DNA of 64,000 nt from Oscillospiraceae bacterium (GCA_021203065.1 JAJQBX010000018.1:124001-188000); one strand, 5' to 3'. Shown: positions 7,611 through 15,667, counted from the first letter of the stretch. Notes: generated by a model not told the origin, from the sequence alone. Program-made: numbers and translations.

Positions 7611-8105
7611 CTAAGCCTCCACAATATAGCTCTCTACAAACGTCAATTCACGAAGAGCTGCTTCTGTGCAAAACGCAATCTGGTTATTGATCTTCTCAAA
7701 TTTCAACCGTTCCACTGCGTCCTCTTTTCGCATGATTCCCTGAACAACATAGGACACCGTTTCACCCACATTGTCATTTGCAATCTTTCCTGTAACAATA
7801 TCGTACCCATGCTGGTATCCGGCATCACTTCTGCACTTTACTACCATGTCAAGCCAATCCAGAGAAGCAGAGCGAAAAATCTTTTCATTCAAAATATGGT
7901 CTTCTCTCCACTCATAAACATTTACGATTGCCTGCTCTTTTTTGCTGCTGATGCGTGACAGAATTTTTGCACGACGAACCGCCCAGCGTTCCGCCTGCTC
8001 TTTTATATCTGTTGTATAGAAAGCAAACCCAAAATCCCTGCCAATTTCATTCGTGATAATCTTCGGATGCTGTATTTCCAACGTCGTTCCATGATACACT
8101 AACAT
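7611..8105 (-). CDS. DUF3990 protein, ADP-ribosyltransferase-like toxin candidate
   Basis: A 164-residue protein starting MLVYHGTTLE. YHGT at residues 4-7 and GRDFGFAFYTTD near 22-33 match the first two motifs of the ADP-ribosyltransferase fold (H..., then G.GFY.T), followed by a helix with QAERWA. DUF3990 belongs to this fold in family classifications; enzymatic activity is not established in the sequence alone. The start overlaps the upstream DUF3791 gene by 7 bp and has GGAGGAAAC in front, so translation is coupled. It has no signal peptide, so it would act on a cytoplasmic target such as protein or nucleic acid. Confidence 0.75.
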   Translation of the reverse strand: MLVYHGTTLEIQHPKIITNEIGRDFGFAFYTTDIKEQAERWAVRRAKILSRISSKKEQAIVNVYEWREDHILNEKIFRSASLDWLDMVVKCRSDAGYQHGYDIVTGKIANDNVGETVSYVVQGIMRKEDAVERLKFEKINNQIAFCTEAALRELTFVESYIVEA

Positions 8106-8302
8106 TTGCTGTTTCCTCCCAGATACTGATCGATAAGTTGCATCATATACTCCATGCTCATACCATGGAGATCGTCGTAGTCACTGCGAAGCATGTCCAA
8201 AACCTTTTCTTCTTTAAATAATTCATACACTTTTTCGCTCGGCTGATTCGTATGCTCTGCGTAATACTCCACACAAAACGACACAAATGATAGCTTGCTC
8301 AT
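8099..8302 (-). CDS. DUF3791 small protein (first gene of the toxin-like module)
   Basis: A 67-residue helical, acidic protein with AGGAGGTGAT six bases before the ATG. It carries the DUF3791 pattern (FVSFCVEYYAEHTNQPSEKVYELF, then YDDLHGMSMEYMMQLIDQYL). It opens a three-gene operon with the DUF3990 enzyme and another DUF3791 protein. Placed before the putative toxin with overlapping stop and start codons, it is the likeliest antitoxin, but either small protein could neutralise the enzyme. A TATAAG-like -10 lies about 40 bp upstream. Confidence 0.7.
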   Translation of the reverse strand: MSKLSFVSFCVEYYAEHTNQPSEKVYELFKEEKVLDMLRSDYDDLHGMSMEYMMQLIDQYLGGNSKC

Positions 8303-8354
8303 CCGATCACCTCCTGAAGATGCGTTAATTTCTTATAGCTTACCACAAACCCGG

Positions 8355-10340
8355 CTATAAATCAAGTGGTTGTATCTGAATTCTGTTGGGGAAACGAGGT
8401 GCCAAGTCTTCCACTATTGCAATAATCGGGGCGCTTGCCCATGGGTGGCAGAGGCTGGTGTTCCACTTCTGGGGCTTGCCCCATGCTTCGAAGCAGGTGG
8501 TGGCGTCTTCACGGAGCATGTTTACCCATGAATGGTCGGTCTCATTCGTCAGAAGCTTGAGCTCCGCTTCGTGTTCGCCGAGGTTGGCGAGTGCTTTCAG
8601 GACGAAATATGAGAACTGGACGCCACAGGAAAGCCCCTTTTCTTTGATGAACTCTGCAATACGGTTGCCGCTCGGGAGAATCCCGAAAAATGCAGGGAGG
8701 GCGTTTGAGTGGAGTGCGGAGTGGGCTTTGTCCTCAAGATCGCAGAAAAGACCGGTTTTTTGGTCGTAAAAAGCGTTGATATAGGCGGATTTATGGCGGT
8801 CAATGTCTTGCCGGGGATTTTCGCCGATTATCTTTGCAAGCTCGTTTTCCGTCTGCATTGCGCCGATGTAAAATGCGTTTATGACGTTGTGACATGGGAT
8901 GAAGCCCTCTCGCTCATTCGGGAGGGTGTAGCCGTCACGGAAATTGGGCGACCAGTCGACAATGTTCCACTTTCCCATCTCGCCGCAGATAAGACCGTCG
9001 GGGCGTTCAAACCCCCGGAAGAAGTCGAGGACTCCTCTGACTGTCGGGAAGAGCTGACGGACGGTTTCAGTGTCGCCGGTGTACTTATAATAGTTCAGAA
9101 CTTGCAGTGGGTATTGAAGCGAAAAATCGGCTATCTCCTGCATATAGCCCGACGGTGCAACCGCCATGAGTCCGGTGCAGATTTTGGCAGAATCGGCGAA
9201 GTCGAAAAGGGTTTTACGGTATATCTCTGCGTCGCCGGTCAGATAAAGATACGCAAGCCCACTGACTGTGAAGTCGCCGAGGTATTGACCTTTTTCGCGT
9301 GTCGGGCAGTCGAGAAAGCCCTCCTGAGTGCCGATTTTAAGGGCGTTACGGCAGATTTGCCATATTTTTTCAAGATGCTTTATGTCGCTTTTCAGGGCGA
9401 TTTTCTCGCTGAAATGGTGATTTCGGGCTACTATATGGAAGCTTTCCGGGTCGAGATTGTCAATATCTGTACTTATATTTATGTAGCGGAAGGCTTTGTA
9501 GGTGAAATAGTCGAGGGTGTCGACGTTGCCGGAGAGGGTGTGCTCATCAAGATAGCGGCAGTTGCAACGCATATCGAATTTTGCGTGATTATCTTCAGCT
9601 TCCTCGCCATAGGCTATTGTGAGCTTCTGACCACTCTCGCCTTTTATGGTCATCCGCAGACTTCCGGCGACTTCACAGCCAAGATCTATGAAGTACTCCC
9701 CTGCTCCAAGCTTTATGACTGATTCTGGCTTGAGCTCGTAAACTTCGATTGGCTCTGTGGGGGCATCTTTGAAGATGTGGTCGTCGTGAATATCCACTAA
9801 AGCGTTCTCAAAAGTACTTTCTGAAATACGGAAGTCGATATTTTCGGAGGTGACTGTGCCGTAGGAGTTCTCGGCGTGGGTTCTGCCGTGAAGAACGGCG
9901 TATTCCCAGCTCTGGTCGGTGCTTAAAATCGTCTCTCCATTCTGGATTACGTCGGCTATCAGACCCTGACGGTTGTCGCCACTGCACCATTCACGGTTGA
10001 TTTCGCCCTGATAGAAGACGAGAACTGAGATTTCATTCTCGCCGTTTCTCAGAAAGTGAGAAATATCGACTTCGTTATAGTTGTATGAGAAAAAGTACGC
10101 CTGCGCAGGTCCCTGACATACGAAAATGCCGTTTATGTAGAGCTTATAGTAGTCGTCTGCGGAGATGCGTATAGTGGTGTTTTCGGGCGAATCAAGAGTG
10201 AATCTACGCCTGAAAAGGGCATAGCAGTTCCTTATCCCGCAGTTTTCCGGCTCGAAATCCTCAAGCTCACGGTGGAAGACGTTTGCGGGGGATTCATTGA
10301 TAAAATCTTTTGTCGTGATCCAGTTGCCGTTAAATTTCAT
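8355..10340 (-). CDS. GH78-type alpha-L-rhamnosidase-like enzyme, cytoplasmic
   Basis: A 661-residue protein without signal peptide. The N-terminal third is a beta-sandwich with sugar-binding features (RISADDYYKLYINGIFVCQGP, typical of GH78 N-terminal domains). The six-hairpin barrel carries the family block DCPTREKGQYLGDF near residues 343-356 and the C-terminal HPWASAP segment. GH78 enzymes cleave alpha-L-rhamnose by inversion; the acid/base glutamates cannot be fixed by eye. It starts 16 bp after the TSUP fusion gene, so the two are one operon. A cytoplasmic rhamnosidase implies import of rhamnosylated oligosaccharides or flavonoids, but no transporter lies beside it. Confidence 0.8.
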   Translation of the reverse strand: MKFNGNWITTKDFINESPANVFHRELEDFEPENCGIRNCYALFRRRFTLDSPENTTIRISADDYYKLYINGIFVCQGPAQAYFFSYNYNEVDISHFLRNGENEISVLVFYQGEINREWCSGDNRQGLIADVIQNGETILSTDQSWEYAVLHGRTHAENSYGTVTSENIDFRISESTFENALVDIHDDHIFKDAPTEPIEVYELKPESVIKLGAGEYFIDLGCEVAGSLRMTIKGESGQKLTIAYGEEAEDNHAKFDMRCNCRYLDEHTLSGNVDTLDYFTYKAFRYINISTDIDNLDPESFHIVARNHHFSEKIALKSDIKHLEKIWQICRNALKIGTQEGFLDCPTREKGQYLGDFTVSGLAYLYLTGDAEIYRKTLFDFADSAKICTGLMAVAPSGYMQEIADFSLQYPLQVLNYYKYTGDTETVRQLFPTVRGVLDFFRGFERPDGLICGEMGKWNIVDWSPNFRDGYTLPNEREGFIPCHNVINAFYIGAMQTENELAKIIGENPRQDIDRHKSAYINAFYDQKTGLFCDLEDKAHSALHSNALPAFFGILPSGNRIAEFIKEKGLSCGVQFSYFVLKALANLGEHEAELKLLTNETDHSWVNMLREDATTCFEAWGKPQKWNTSLCHPWASAPIIAIVEDLAPRFPNRIQIQPLDL

Positions 10341-10355
10341 ATAGAAAGTTCCCCA

Positions 10356-11870
10356 TCAAAAGCTCAGCATCAGGTATATCGCAACGGCGGCGATTGTCGG
10401 AACGGTCACGGTGTCGTAGCCCTTTTTGGTGAGAGCCTCGGTGACGGTGGCGGCTGCTGCTCCTACAAACGCTGTCGGAAGAGCCTCAAGGAAGCCTAAC
10501 CCAGCTATCAGAAGCACTATCATAACCGCTACAAACGAGACTATAAGCATGCCGAGGCTGCCCTCATAGGTCTTGTGATGGTCGGCAAAATGTCCGCCGA
10601 TTTTGTGCTTGCCGATACGCTTGCCGATAAGTGCGGCGGCTTCGTCTCCAAGCCCCCATGCTAAAACTGCGCAGATTACCGTCAGCTCTGAGCCAAGAAG
10701 TCCCCAGAAAACGGTTATCAGGACGGCTGTCATTCCAAAAAGAAGAATCAGGCTTCTGCGGACTTCGCCGGCGGAGCGTTCCTGAAAAAGCTTCGTGTAG
10801 AAAGGCTTCTTCTCGAGGAGCTTGAGTATAGGATAGACGACCACTGCGAAGAGAACAGAGATAAGTGCAGGGACGAACCAGTGCTCAGAGACTGCGACTA
10901 TCACGACGATTATGAGATAGGCTATTGTGTGGAGGAACTTGCGGCGTGCTTCACCCTCTACATGCAGGAATCTGAAGCAGAGAAGTGCGACCGGGACGGC
11001 TATAACCAAGAATATTATCATCGCTCCGGCGGTTTTCAGGAGCTCCGAAACTATTGCCGGGAGGACTATGTCGCTGTCGTGAAAATAATTAAGGTAGATC
11101 ATCGCCGCACCGAGGACGGTGAGGATGACGCCTGTTACACGCCCGACGGTCTTGTTATTGACCTTATTTGCGAACTTCGCAGAGATGAGCGACGCCGCCG
11201 TGGCGGTGACTATGCAGATGATGAGGACGTCCCATCTCTCGAGTATTATCGCCGGATGGATGAGCGAATGGCTGATGAAGCCGATGAGGGCTGTGAAAGT
11301 CATTATGAATGTGCTCGTGCCGACGGCGGTCTTTAAGTCATATCCCAGAAACGCCGTGAAGACGACCAGCATCATCATTCCTCCGCCTGTGCCGACGAAG
11401 CCAGTTCCGAAGCCGATTGTGAGTCCGAAAAATATCGAAATTATTATCTCTTTCACTCCGAGACGGACATCCCGGCTGTCTGCGCCCGATTTCGAGGTGT
11501 CCGGCTTGACGAGAAATCTTATACCGATGCAGAATGTGAGCAGAAGCGTGAAGCCGCCCAGCACCACATTCCCGACGATATACGCCGCATAGCTTCCGAC
11601 TGCGCTGAGTGCGATTATGCACGCCATCATCACCCAGCCGTGCCTGAGGTCAATCTTCTTGTTTCTTGCATAGACCGACGAGGTCACCGCCGAGCCCAAA
11701 ATGTCAGACGCCAGTGCGATCGCCGTCGCCTGATATGCGCCATAATCCCCTCTGAATGACGGGCAAAGAACTATCAATATGGGCACCATGACCGTTGCCG
11801 CCGATAATCCGGCAAGTCCTGTTCCCACTCCCGCTCCCAGAGCGGCTACAATATACCAAAAATATTCCAT
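10356..11870 (-). CDS. TSUP (TauE/SafE) permease fused to a polyprenol/DAG kinase-like membrane domain
   Basis: A 504-residue membrane protein. Residues 1-255 match TSUP permeases (GAGVGTGLAGLSAATVMVP at the start and TIGFGTGFVGTGGGMMML in the second repeat), which carry small sulfur or organic anions. Residues from about 265 carry the signature of CTP-dependent dolichol/phytol/DAG kinases: RRKFLHT at the start of the domain, GDEAAALIGKRIGKHKI, then KTYEGSLGM and TEALT. The fusion is continuous with no frameshift. It is the first gene of an operon with the GH78-like enzyme and has its own promoter at 11906-11934. The link between a transporter and lipid phosphorylation is not obvious. Confidence 0.8.
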   Translation of the reverse strand: MEYFWYIVAALGAGVGTGLAGLSAATVMVPILIVLCPSFRGDYGAYQATAIALASDILGSAVTSSVYARNKKIDLRHGWVMMACIIALSAVGSYAAYIVGNVVLGGFTLLLTFCIGIRFLVKPDTSKSGADSRDVRLGVKEIIISIFFGLTIGFGTGFVGTGGGMMMLVVFTAFLGYDLKTAVGTSTFIMTFTALIGFISHSLIHPAIILERWDVLIICIVTATAASLISAKFANKVNNKTVGRVTGVILTVLGAAMIYLNYFHDSDIVLPAIVSELLKTAGAMIIFLVIAVPVALLCFRFLHVEGEARRKFLHTIAYLIIVVIVAVSEHWFVPALISVLFAVVVYPILKLLEKKPFYTKLFQERSAGEVRRSLILLFGMTAVLITVFWGLLGSELTVICAVLAWGLGDEAAALIGKRIGKHKIGGHFADHHKTYEGSLGMLIVSFVAVMIVLLIAGLGFLEALPTAFVGAAAATVTEALTKKGYDTVTVPTIAAVAIYLMLSF

Positions 11871-11905
11871 CAGAACGCCTTGCTTTCAGAATAATATCTG
11901 GTACT

Positions 11906-11934
11906 ATTATAATACAAATCGGGCAGGGGCGCAA
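11906..11934 (-). promoter_or_regulatory. promoter of the TSUP-GH78 operon
   Basis: On the minus strand, -35 TTGCGC at 11934-11929 and -10 TATAAT at 11911-11906 are spaced by 17 bp. The -10 is perfect and the -35 is weak. The TSUP start codon lies about 35 bp downstream. Confidence 0.6.
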
Positions 11935-11955
11935 GAGACAGTTCTGGCGTAATTG

Positions 11956-11985
11956 TATAAAAAAGTCCGAGGGTCACTCGGACTT
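11956..11985 (-). terminator. intrinsic terminator built from the last codons of the SANT-like gene
   Basis: AAGTCCGAG at 11985-11977 pairs with CTCGGACTT at 11971-11963 (minus strand), followed by TTTTTT. The last two coding triplets and the TGA stop (11976-11974) are inside the hairpin, so coding sequence and terminator are one. Confidence 0.85.
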
Positions 11986-12207
11986 GGTCTTCTTTCTCTC
12001 GTTGAGCCGCTTTTGCTGGATTGATTTTACCGAGCGGTGGATCTCGGCTGAAAGCTCGCTGTCGGGGATGGAGTGCTCCATCACCCGGGCTGTCTCCTCA
12101 GCCGTCCACGGATGCCTTGGATAGAGGCAGGATGTCTTTGCATAATACCGCCTGCGGCACTCCCGCTTCTGGGTTCTTTGTTTTTCGGTTTTGGGGGTGG
12201 AGGGCAT
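11974..12207 (-). CDS. small basic protein with SANT/Myb-like helical motif
   Basis: The start is the ATG at 12207 (MPSTPKTEKQ) behind GAGGTGA; more distant in-frame Mets lie inside the upstream gene. It gives 77 residues, strongly basic. The segment HPWTAEETARVMEHSIPDSE followed by LSAEIHRSVKSIQQKR resembles SANT/Myb-type repeats found in small phage and bacterial DNA-binding proteins (W..EE......D.ELA..L.RS..AIQ.RR). It begins 10 bp after the Thr-rich lipoprotein gene on the same strand and ends in an intrinsic terminator, so it is the last gene of that operon. Its target is unknown. Confidence 0.6.
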   Translation of the reverse strand: MPSTPKTEKQRTQKRECRRRYYAKTSCLYPRHPWTAEETARVMEHSIPDSELSAEIHRSVKSIQQKRLNERKKTKSE

Positions 12208-12217
12208 TGTGGTCACC

Positions 12218-12829
12218 TCACGTAATCGGAACTGCCGGCAGCTCATAGCTCCCGTCATCATTCTGCTTGACAGATGACGAGCTTCCGCTGTCAGAGCTAC
12301 TACTGGATGAGCTGTCGCCAGAATCTGAACTACTTGTATCAGTATCAATCTCAGTCTCAATCCACACATACGACGTAGTAAAACTTGGATAGTAGTAATA
12401 GTAACTCGTAGTAGTGCTGTTTGTTGTAGAGGTTGCCGCCGTAGTCACCGCCGCTTCTTCCTCGTCAAGCACCACCTCGTCCTCTTCGTCCAGAATCACA
12501 ACATCTTCATCGTCAACAGTCGTTGTAGTCGCTGTCGTAGTCGCCTTTGTGGTTGTCGTTGTAGCCTTGGTTGTAGCTTTCGTGGTGGTCGTCGCCTCGG
12601 TTGTGGTTGTCACTGCAGTTGTAGTCTCAACTGTGGTTGCTTCCGTAGTTGCCGGCGCAGTGGTAGTGACCGGCTCAGTAGTGGTTTCCGGGACTGTGGT
12701 AACCTCCGCAGTAGTCGTTGTAGCTTCCGAAGTCGTCGTTGTCGGCTCAGAGACCTCAACATTTTCAACATTCGAGCAACCGCAGAGTAACGAAAGCATC
12801 AGCGTTGCAATAATTATTTTTGTTTTCAT
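12218..12829 (-). CDS. Thr-rich lipoprotein
   Basis: A 203-residue protein: signal helix and lipobox LLCGCS near residues 14-19 (lipid anchor on the second Cys), then a mucin-like tract of Thr, Ala, Glu and Val at about 30-105 built from TTTT and EATTT units. An acidic stretch (DDEDVVILDEEDEVVLDEEE) follows, and then a Ser, Asp and Tyr-rich tail. Such low-complexity Thr tracts serve as extended, often glycosylated, wall-spanning linkers in Ruminococcus surface proteins. There is no catalytic domain. GGGGGC precedes the ATG and a terminator at 12843-12873 separates it from the gene upstream. Confidence 0.7.
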   Translation of the reverse strand: MKTKIIIATLMLSLLCGCSNVENVEVSEPTTTTSEATTTTAEVTTVPETTTEPVTTTAPATTEATTVETTTAVTTTTEATTTTKATTKATTTTTKATTTATTTTVDDEDVVILDEEDEVVLDEEEAAVTTAATSTTNSTTTSYYYYYPSFTTSYVWIETEIDTDTSSSDSGDSSSSSSSDSGSSSSVKQNDDGSYELPAVPIT

Positions 12830-12842
12830 GCTATTGCCCCCT

Positions 12843-12873
12843 ATAAAAACCGGGCGAGCTTGAGCCCGCCCGG
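12843..12873 (-). terminator. GC-rich terminator between the 43-residue ORF and the Thr-rich lipoprotein
   Basis: CCGGGCG at 12873-12867 pairs with CGCCCGG at 12856-12850 (minus strand), followed by TTTTTAT. The lipoprotein start is only 14 bp beyond, so any transcript reaching it must read through or start nearby. Confidence 0.75.
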
Positions 12874-12880
12874 GATGGGA

Positions 12881-13012
12881 TTATTGGTCGCTTAATTCAG
12901 GCTTGCTTCCGGCAATGGGTAGCTCACCGCCACTCTTTTGAGCTGCGGCGATGAAAGCGTCATCCTCAGTAAATCTGATTATCTCCATTTCATGTGAATC
13001 GTATTTATACAT
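12881..13012 (-). CDS. 43-residue ORF with EMEIIRF motif
   Basis: ATG at 13012 with AAAGGAGACG seven to ten bases upstream; stop TAA at 12883-12881. The product begins MYKYDSHEMEIIRFTEDDA and ends with GGELPIAGSKPELSDQ. It begins 16 bp after the stop of the large secreted protein and ends just before a strong terminator, so it is the second gene of that operon. Short ORFs with an EMEII.F.EDD core accompany cell-surface or peptide-secretion genes in Clostridia (recalled, not checked). It could be a peptide precursor or a chaperone-like partner; there is no signal peptide and no Cys. Confidence 0.65.
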   Translation of the reverse strand: MYKYDSHEMEIIRFTEDDAFIAAAQKSGGELPIAGSKPELSDQ

Positions 13013-13028
13013 TCTACTCGTCTCCTTT

Positions 13029-15341
13029 TCAGCCATTGTTGCTAAAATATGTTTCAGCTGCTTGATAGTAGTTGTACATTGCTATGACAAGATTCTTTAA
13101 ACTTGTGTCAGAAGAAGAAACGCTGAGGGTCGTATATGCATAGCTCATAACGCTGTAACCACTGATACTATCAGAAGCACCAGTAGAATCAGTTACCACA
13201 ATCTTATGAGTTTCATTCCAGTCTTCGACGAGAATGTCATCAATCTCGACATAGTACTTTCCAGTTGTATCGTCGTAAGTCGGAGTAACGGACACATCAT
13301 CAACAGTAACCGTACTAATCGTTACATCAGTAGCGGTGATGTAGAACTTCAATTTGCAAGTATCATCAAGAACGAGAGTAGGTGCAATTTCGATTCCAGT
13401 TGAACCATTATTGGTGGTGCACTCATAGCTTTCCAAAGTACTTGCAGTAATATCAGTTGACATTGCGCTCAGCTCTTTGTCAGCCAAATCATCAGTGTTC
13501 TTATTTGCCCACGTCTGACCATAAGCACCATAGTGAAGCATAGCAACCAAAAGGTTTGCAAGATCAGTGTCATCACTGTACTTTGCCGTTGCCGCAGTAT
13601 AGTACGCCTTGACAGAGTAGTTACTGATAGTCTCAACTACTTCGTCATCGCTATCATACAGTACTGCAGTTATATCCTGTGCCATCTGGTAGAAGTAAAC
13701 CCTGCAGGTAGCGGCATAATAGCCATTTCTTGCGCTAAGGTAAACTGTCTGAGTATTTGTGGTGTCATCACCAACAGTGAATACAACATAGTAGCTCGTC
13801 GGATCAACGCTTGACAGCGCACTGAAATCGAAGTAGTAATTTACTCCAATCTTACCGCCAAGGCTGAGGGAGCGACCGTAGAGGAGGGTGGAGGAGGCAT
13901 TTACAGTTAAAGTGCCGTCACCGTTTGTTGTATATCCATACCCCTCTGCAAGGCACGCCTCAACTGATGATTCAAGATCTTCTGAGTATGTGCCACCATA
14001 GACGGTTACGCCTGTACCCAATGCTGCAGAAAGATTGGTTGCGTCTTCCATGGTATAAGTGCCGCTATAAACATTTGCGTAGTTAAATAAGCAATAACTT
14101 GCACTTGAGGATGTTGTATTTGTTGTCACGGTTGCTGTGAGGTTACTGATTTCGGCAGGACTGTCTTCATTGCTTTTTACTGCATAAGCTCCGCCATTGG
14201 ACGAAACAGAAATATTTCCTCCCGTGATAGTCGTGCTACCACTTTCAGCGTTGATTCCATAGTAGGCAACTGCAATACTGCTGTCTCTCGTACATTCGAC
14301 AGTAAGCTCACCGCCGCTCATGGTAATTGAGGAATTACTGCAACTAGTATTTGTTCCAACAGCAGCAGTAGCAGCACTCGCAGGAGATGATACGCTGATA
14401 GTACCTGATTTGATGTTTATGCTTGTATTATCAGCATTGTTGTAAATACCATAAGAGGTATAGTATGTAGAAGTCTTTTCGACAACAACTGAAGCTCCAT
14501 CCAAAGTTGTCGATGCTCCACTGGTAGTATTAACAACACACCAAAGCTTCATTTTTGAGCTTGTGGACTTAGTAGATACCTCTATAGTTCCGCCATTCAG
14601 ATTTAATGTTCCTGCATTTCTGATTGCGGCAAGAAAAACAGTGGCAGATGAAATTGTACTCGTGTTACTTGCAATTACTGAAATTGTACCAGTCTGAGCA
14701 GTACTGGAATCAACAATTGTAAGCGTACCATTATTAGTAATCAAAGATGATGTTGAAGTTCCGCTGTAAGTTTTAGAAAGAGTGTAACCATTCAAATCAA
14801 GAATAACATTCTTACCGGCTGTAACAGTGAGAACTGATGAGGAGGAATAAGTTACAGATCTCAGCAAAGTGATAGTATCACCGTCATTAGCCGCAGCTAT
14901 TGCATCACTCCACGAGGCGTATATAGTATCGCCAATCTGGAATGTATCGGTTGCAACCATAATGAGCCCATTAAAATAATCAGCCAAGGTTTCCAAGGCG
15001 GTGAGGTCAACTTGGGCTTGTTCTTCTTCTGTTAAATCATAAAAAGCATCCCAGATAGCAGATGCCTGATAGTATACCTCATTCTGCCCCTCTGTGTCCA
15101 TTGTGGCTACTTCGTCAACCGTCGGCAGGGCGTCGATTGCGGCTTGAACGGCTTGAGCGGCTTCGGAGACTGTGACCTCCTCCGGCTCTTCTTCATTTTC
15201 TTCCTCAGTTTCTTCCACATTTTCATTTTCAGACACAGCAAGAACAGCCTCGCCGGTGTCTTCGGTCGCAAATGCGCCGGTTGGAAGGAGTGAGATGATC
15301 ATCAAAACGCTTATTATTACGCAAATAAGCCTTTTTGCCAT
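13029..15341 (-). CDS. large secreted beta-helix-like surface protein
   Basis: A 770-residue protein with AAGGAGG before the ATG and a clear signal peptide (MAKRLICVIISVLMIISLLP, cleavage near GAFA-TE). An acidic Glu-rich linker (about 35-60) and a helical segment follow. Residues near 140-480 hold short repeats rich in Ser, Thr, Gly and Asn with strands such as LTIVDSSTAQTG and INIKSGTISV, the pattern of a right-handed parallel beta-helix. The C-terminal 280 residues look like immunoglobulin-like or substrate-binding domains with Tyr-rich strands. No LPXTG or dockerin is visible. A role as adhesin or glycan binder is inferred. It has a strong promoter and a long leader of about 200 bases. 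Confidence 0.75.
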   Translation of the reverse strand: MAKRLICVIISVLMIISLLPTGAFATEDTGEAVLAVSENENVEETEEENEEEPEEVTVSEAAQAVQAAIDALPTVDEVATMDTEGQNEVYYQASAIWDAFYDLTEEEQAQVDLTALETLADYFNGLIMVATDTFQIGDTIYASWSDAIAAANDGDTITLLRSVTYSSSSVLTVTAGKNVILDLNGYTLSKTYSGTSTSSLITNNGTLTIVDSSTAQTGTISVIASNTSTISSATVFLAAIRNAGTLNLNGGTIEVSTKSTSSKMKLWCVVNTTSGASTTLDGASVVVEKTSTYYTSYGIYNNADNTSINIKSGTISVSSPASAATAAVGTNTSCSNSSITMSGGELTVECTRDSSIAVAYYGINAESGSTTITGGNISVSSNGGAYAVKSNEDSPAEISNLTATVTTNTTSSSASYCLFNYANVYSGTYTMEDATNLSAALGTGVTVYGGTYSEDLESSVEACLAEGYGYTTNGDGTLTVNASSTLLYGRSLSLGGKIGVNYYFDFSALSSVDPTSYYVVFTVGDDTTNTQTVYLSARNGYYAATCRVYFYQMAQDITAVLYDSDDEVVETISNYSVKAYYTAATAKYSDDTDLANLLVAMLHYGAYGQTWANKNTDDLADKELSAMSTDITASTLESYECTTNNGSTGIEIAPTLVLDDTCKLKFYITATDVTISTVTVDDVSVTPTYDDTTGKYYVEIDDILVEDWNETHKIVVTDSTGASDSISGYSVMSYAYTTLSVSSSDTSLKNLVIAMYNYYQAAETYFSNNG

Positions 15342-15551
15342 AAAAAATTCCTCCTTGGTTTTGTACCCGGAGGAAAAAACAGATATTAAAAATCCCCCGG
15401 TGCACTCTATAATAGTGTCGGAGGTTTGGCTTGGGTACGAATGTCGGAATTATGAGACTTCTCCGGATTTGGATTTCGGGACGAAATCCAGTACCCCCCG
15501 CAATGATAATGGCGGTTAAGCATATCTTCTTTGCCGCCTCATCATGTGATA
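15342..15551 (-). promoter_or_regulatory. long, structured 5' leader of the secreted-protein gene
   Basis: Between the promoter (-10 at 15557-15552) and the ATG at 15341 lie about 200 transcribed bases. Reading the minus strand they hold GGCGG...CCGCC, then a GGGTAC...GTACCC closing helix (near 15495 and 15431) enclosing GGATTTCG/CGAAATCC, then CACT...AGTG, and a last hairpin ACCGGGGGA...TCCTCCGGGT ending about 20 bases before the ribosome site. I could not match it to a known riboswitch class; in particular the GEMM-I core is absent. It may be a cis-regulatory RNA. I see no ORF in it. Confidence 0.5.
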
Positions 15552-15596
15552 ATTATAAACCCCCATGAACGACTTGTCAAGAGCTTTTCATGGGGG
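15552..15596 (-). promoter_or_regulatory. consensus promoter with -35 inside a 10-bp inverted repeat
   Basis: Perfect TTGACA (15580-15575), 17-bp spacer and perfect TATAAT (15557-15552) on the minus strand. The perfect inverted repeat CCCCCATGAA at 15560-15569 and TTCATGGGGG at 15587-15596 brackets the -35, with 17 bp between arms. This looks like a two-half-site repressor operator. It drives the secreted-protein operon. The remaining bases to 15667 hold nothing else I can identify. Confidence 0.7.
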
Positions 15597-15667
15597 AACT
15601 TTAATTTTTCGCAAATTTTTTTCGTGGGGCGCAAATTATAAGGGAGGTTGATTGAAATTTGGTGATT

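Noticed and set aside
8709-9722. 337-codon open frame on the plus strand
   Set aside because: It lies wholly antisense to the GH78-like gene and has no ribosome site or recognisable domain; it is a shadow of biased codon use.
12540-12760. Repeated GTTGTAGT-like units that could look like a CRISPR or satellite array
   Set aside because: Units are irregular and in frame with Thr/Val/Ala codons; there are no unique spacers. No CRISPR array was seen anywhere in the window.
12414-12863. Val and Thr-rich frame on the plus strand
   Set aside because: It is the complement of the Thr-rich lipoprotein tract; low-complexity GTT/GTA runs keep it open.
15560-15596. Inverted repeat around the -35, considered as an invertible promoter
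   Set aside because: The arms are only 17 bp apart and do not enclose the whole promoter; inversion would be sterically unlikely. An operator fits better.
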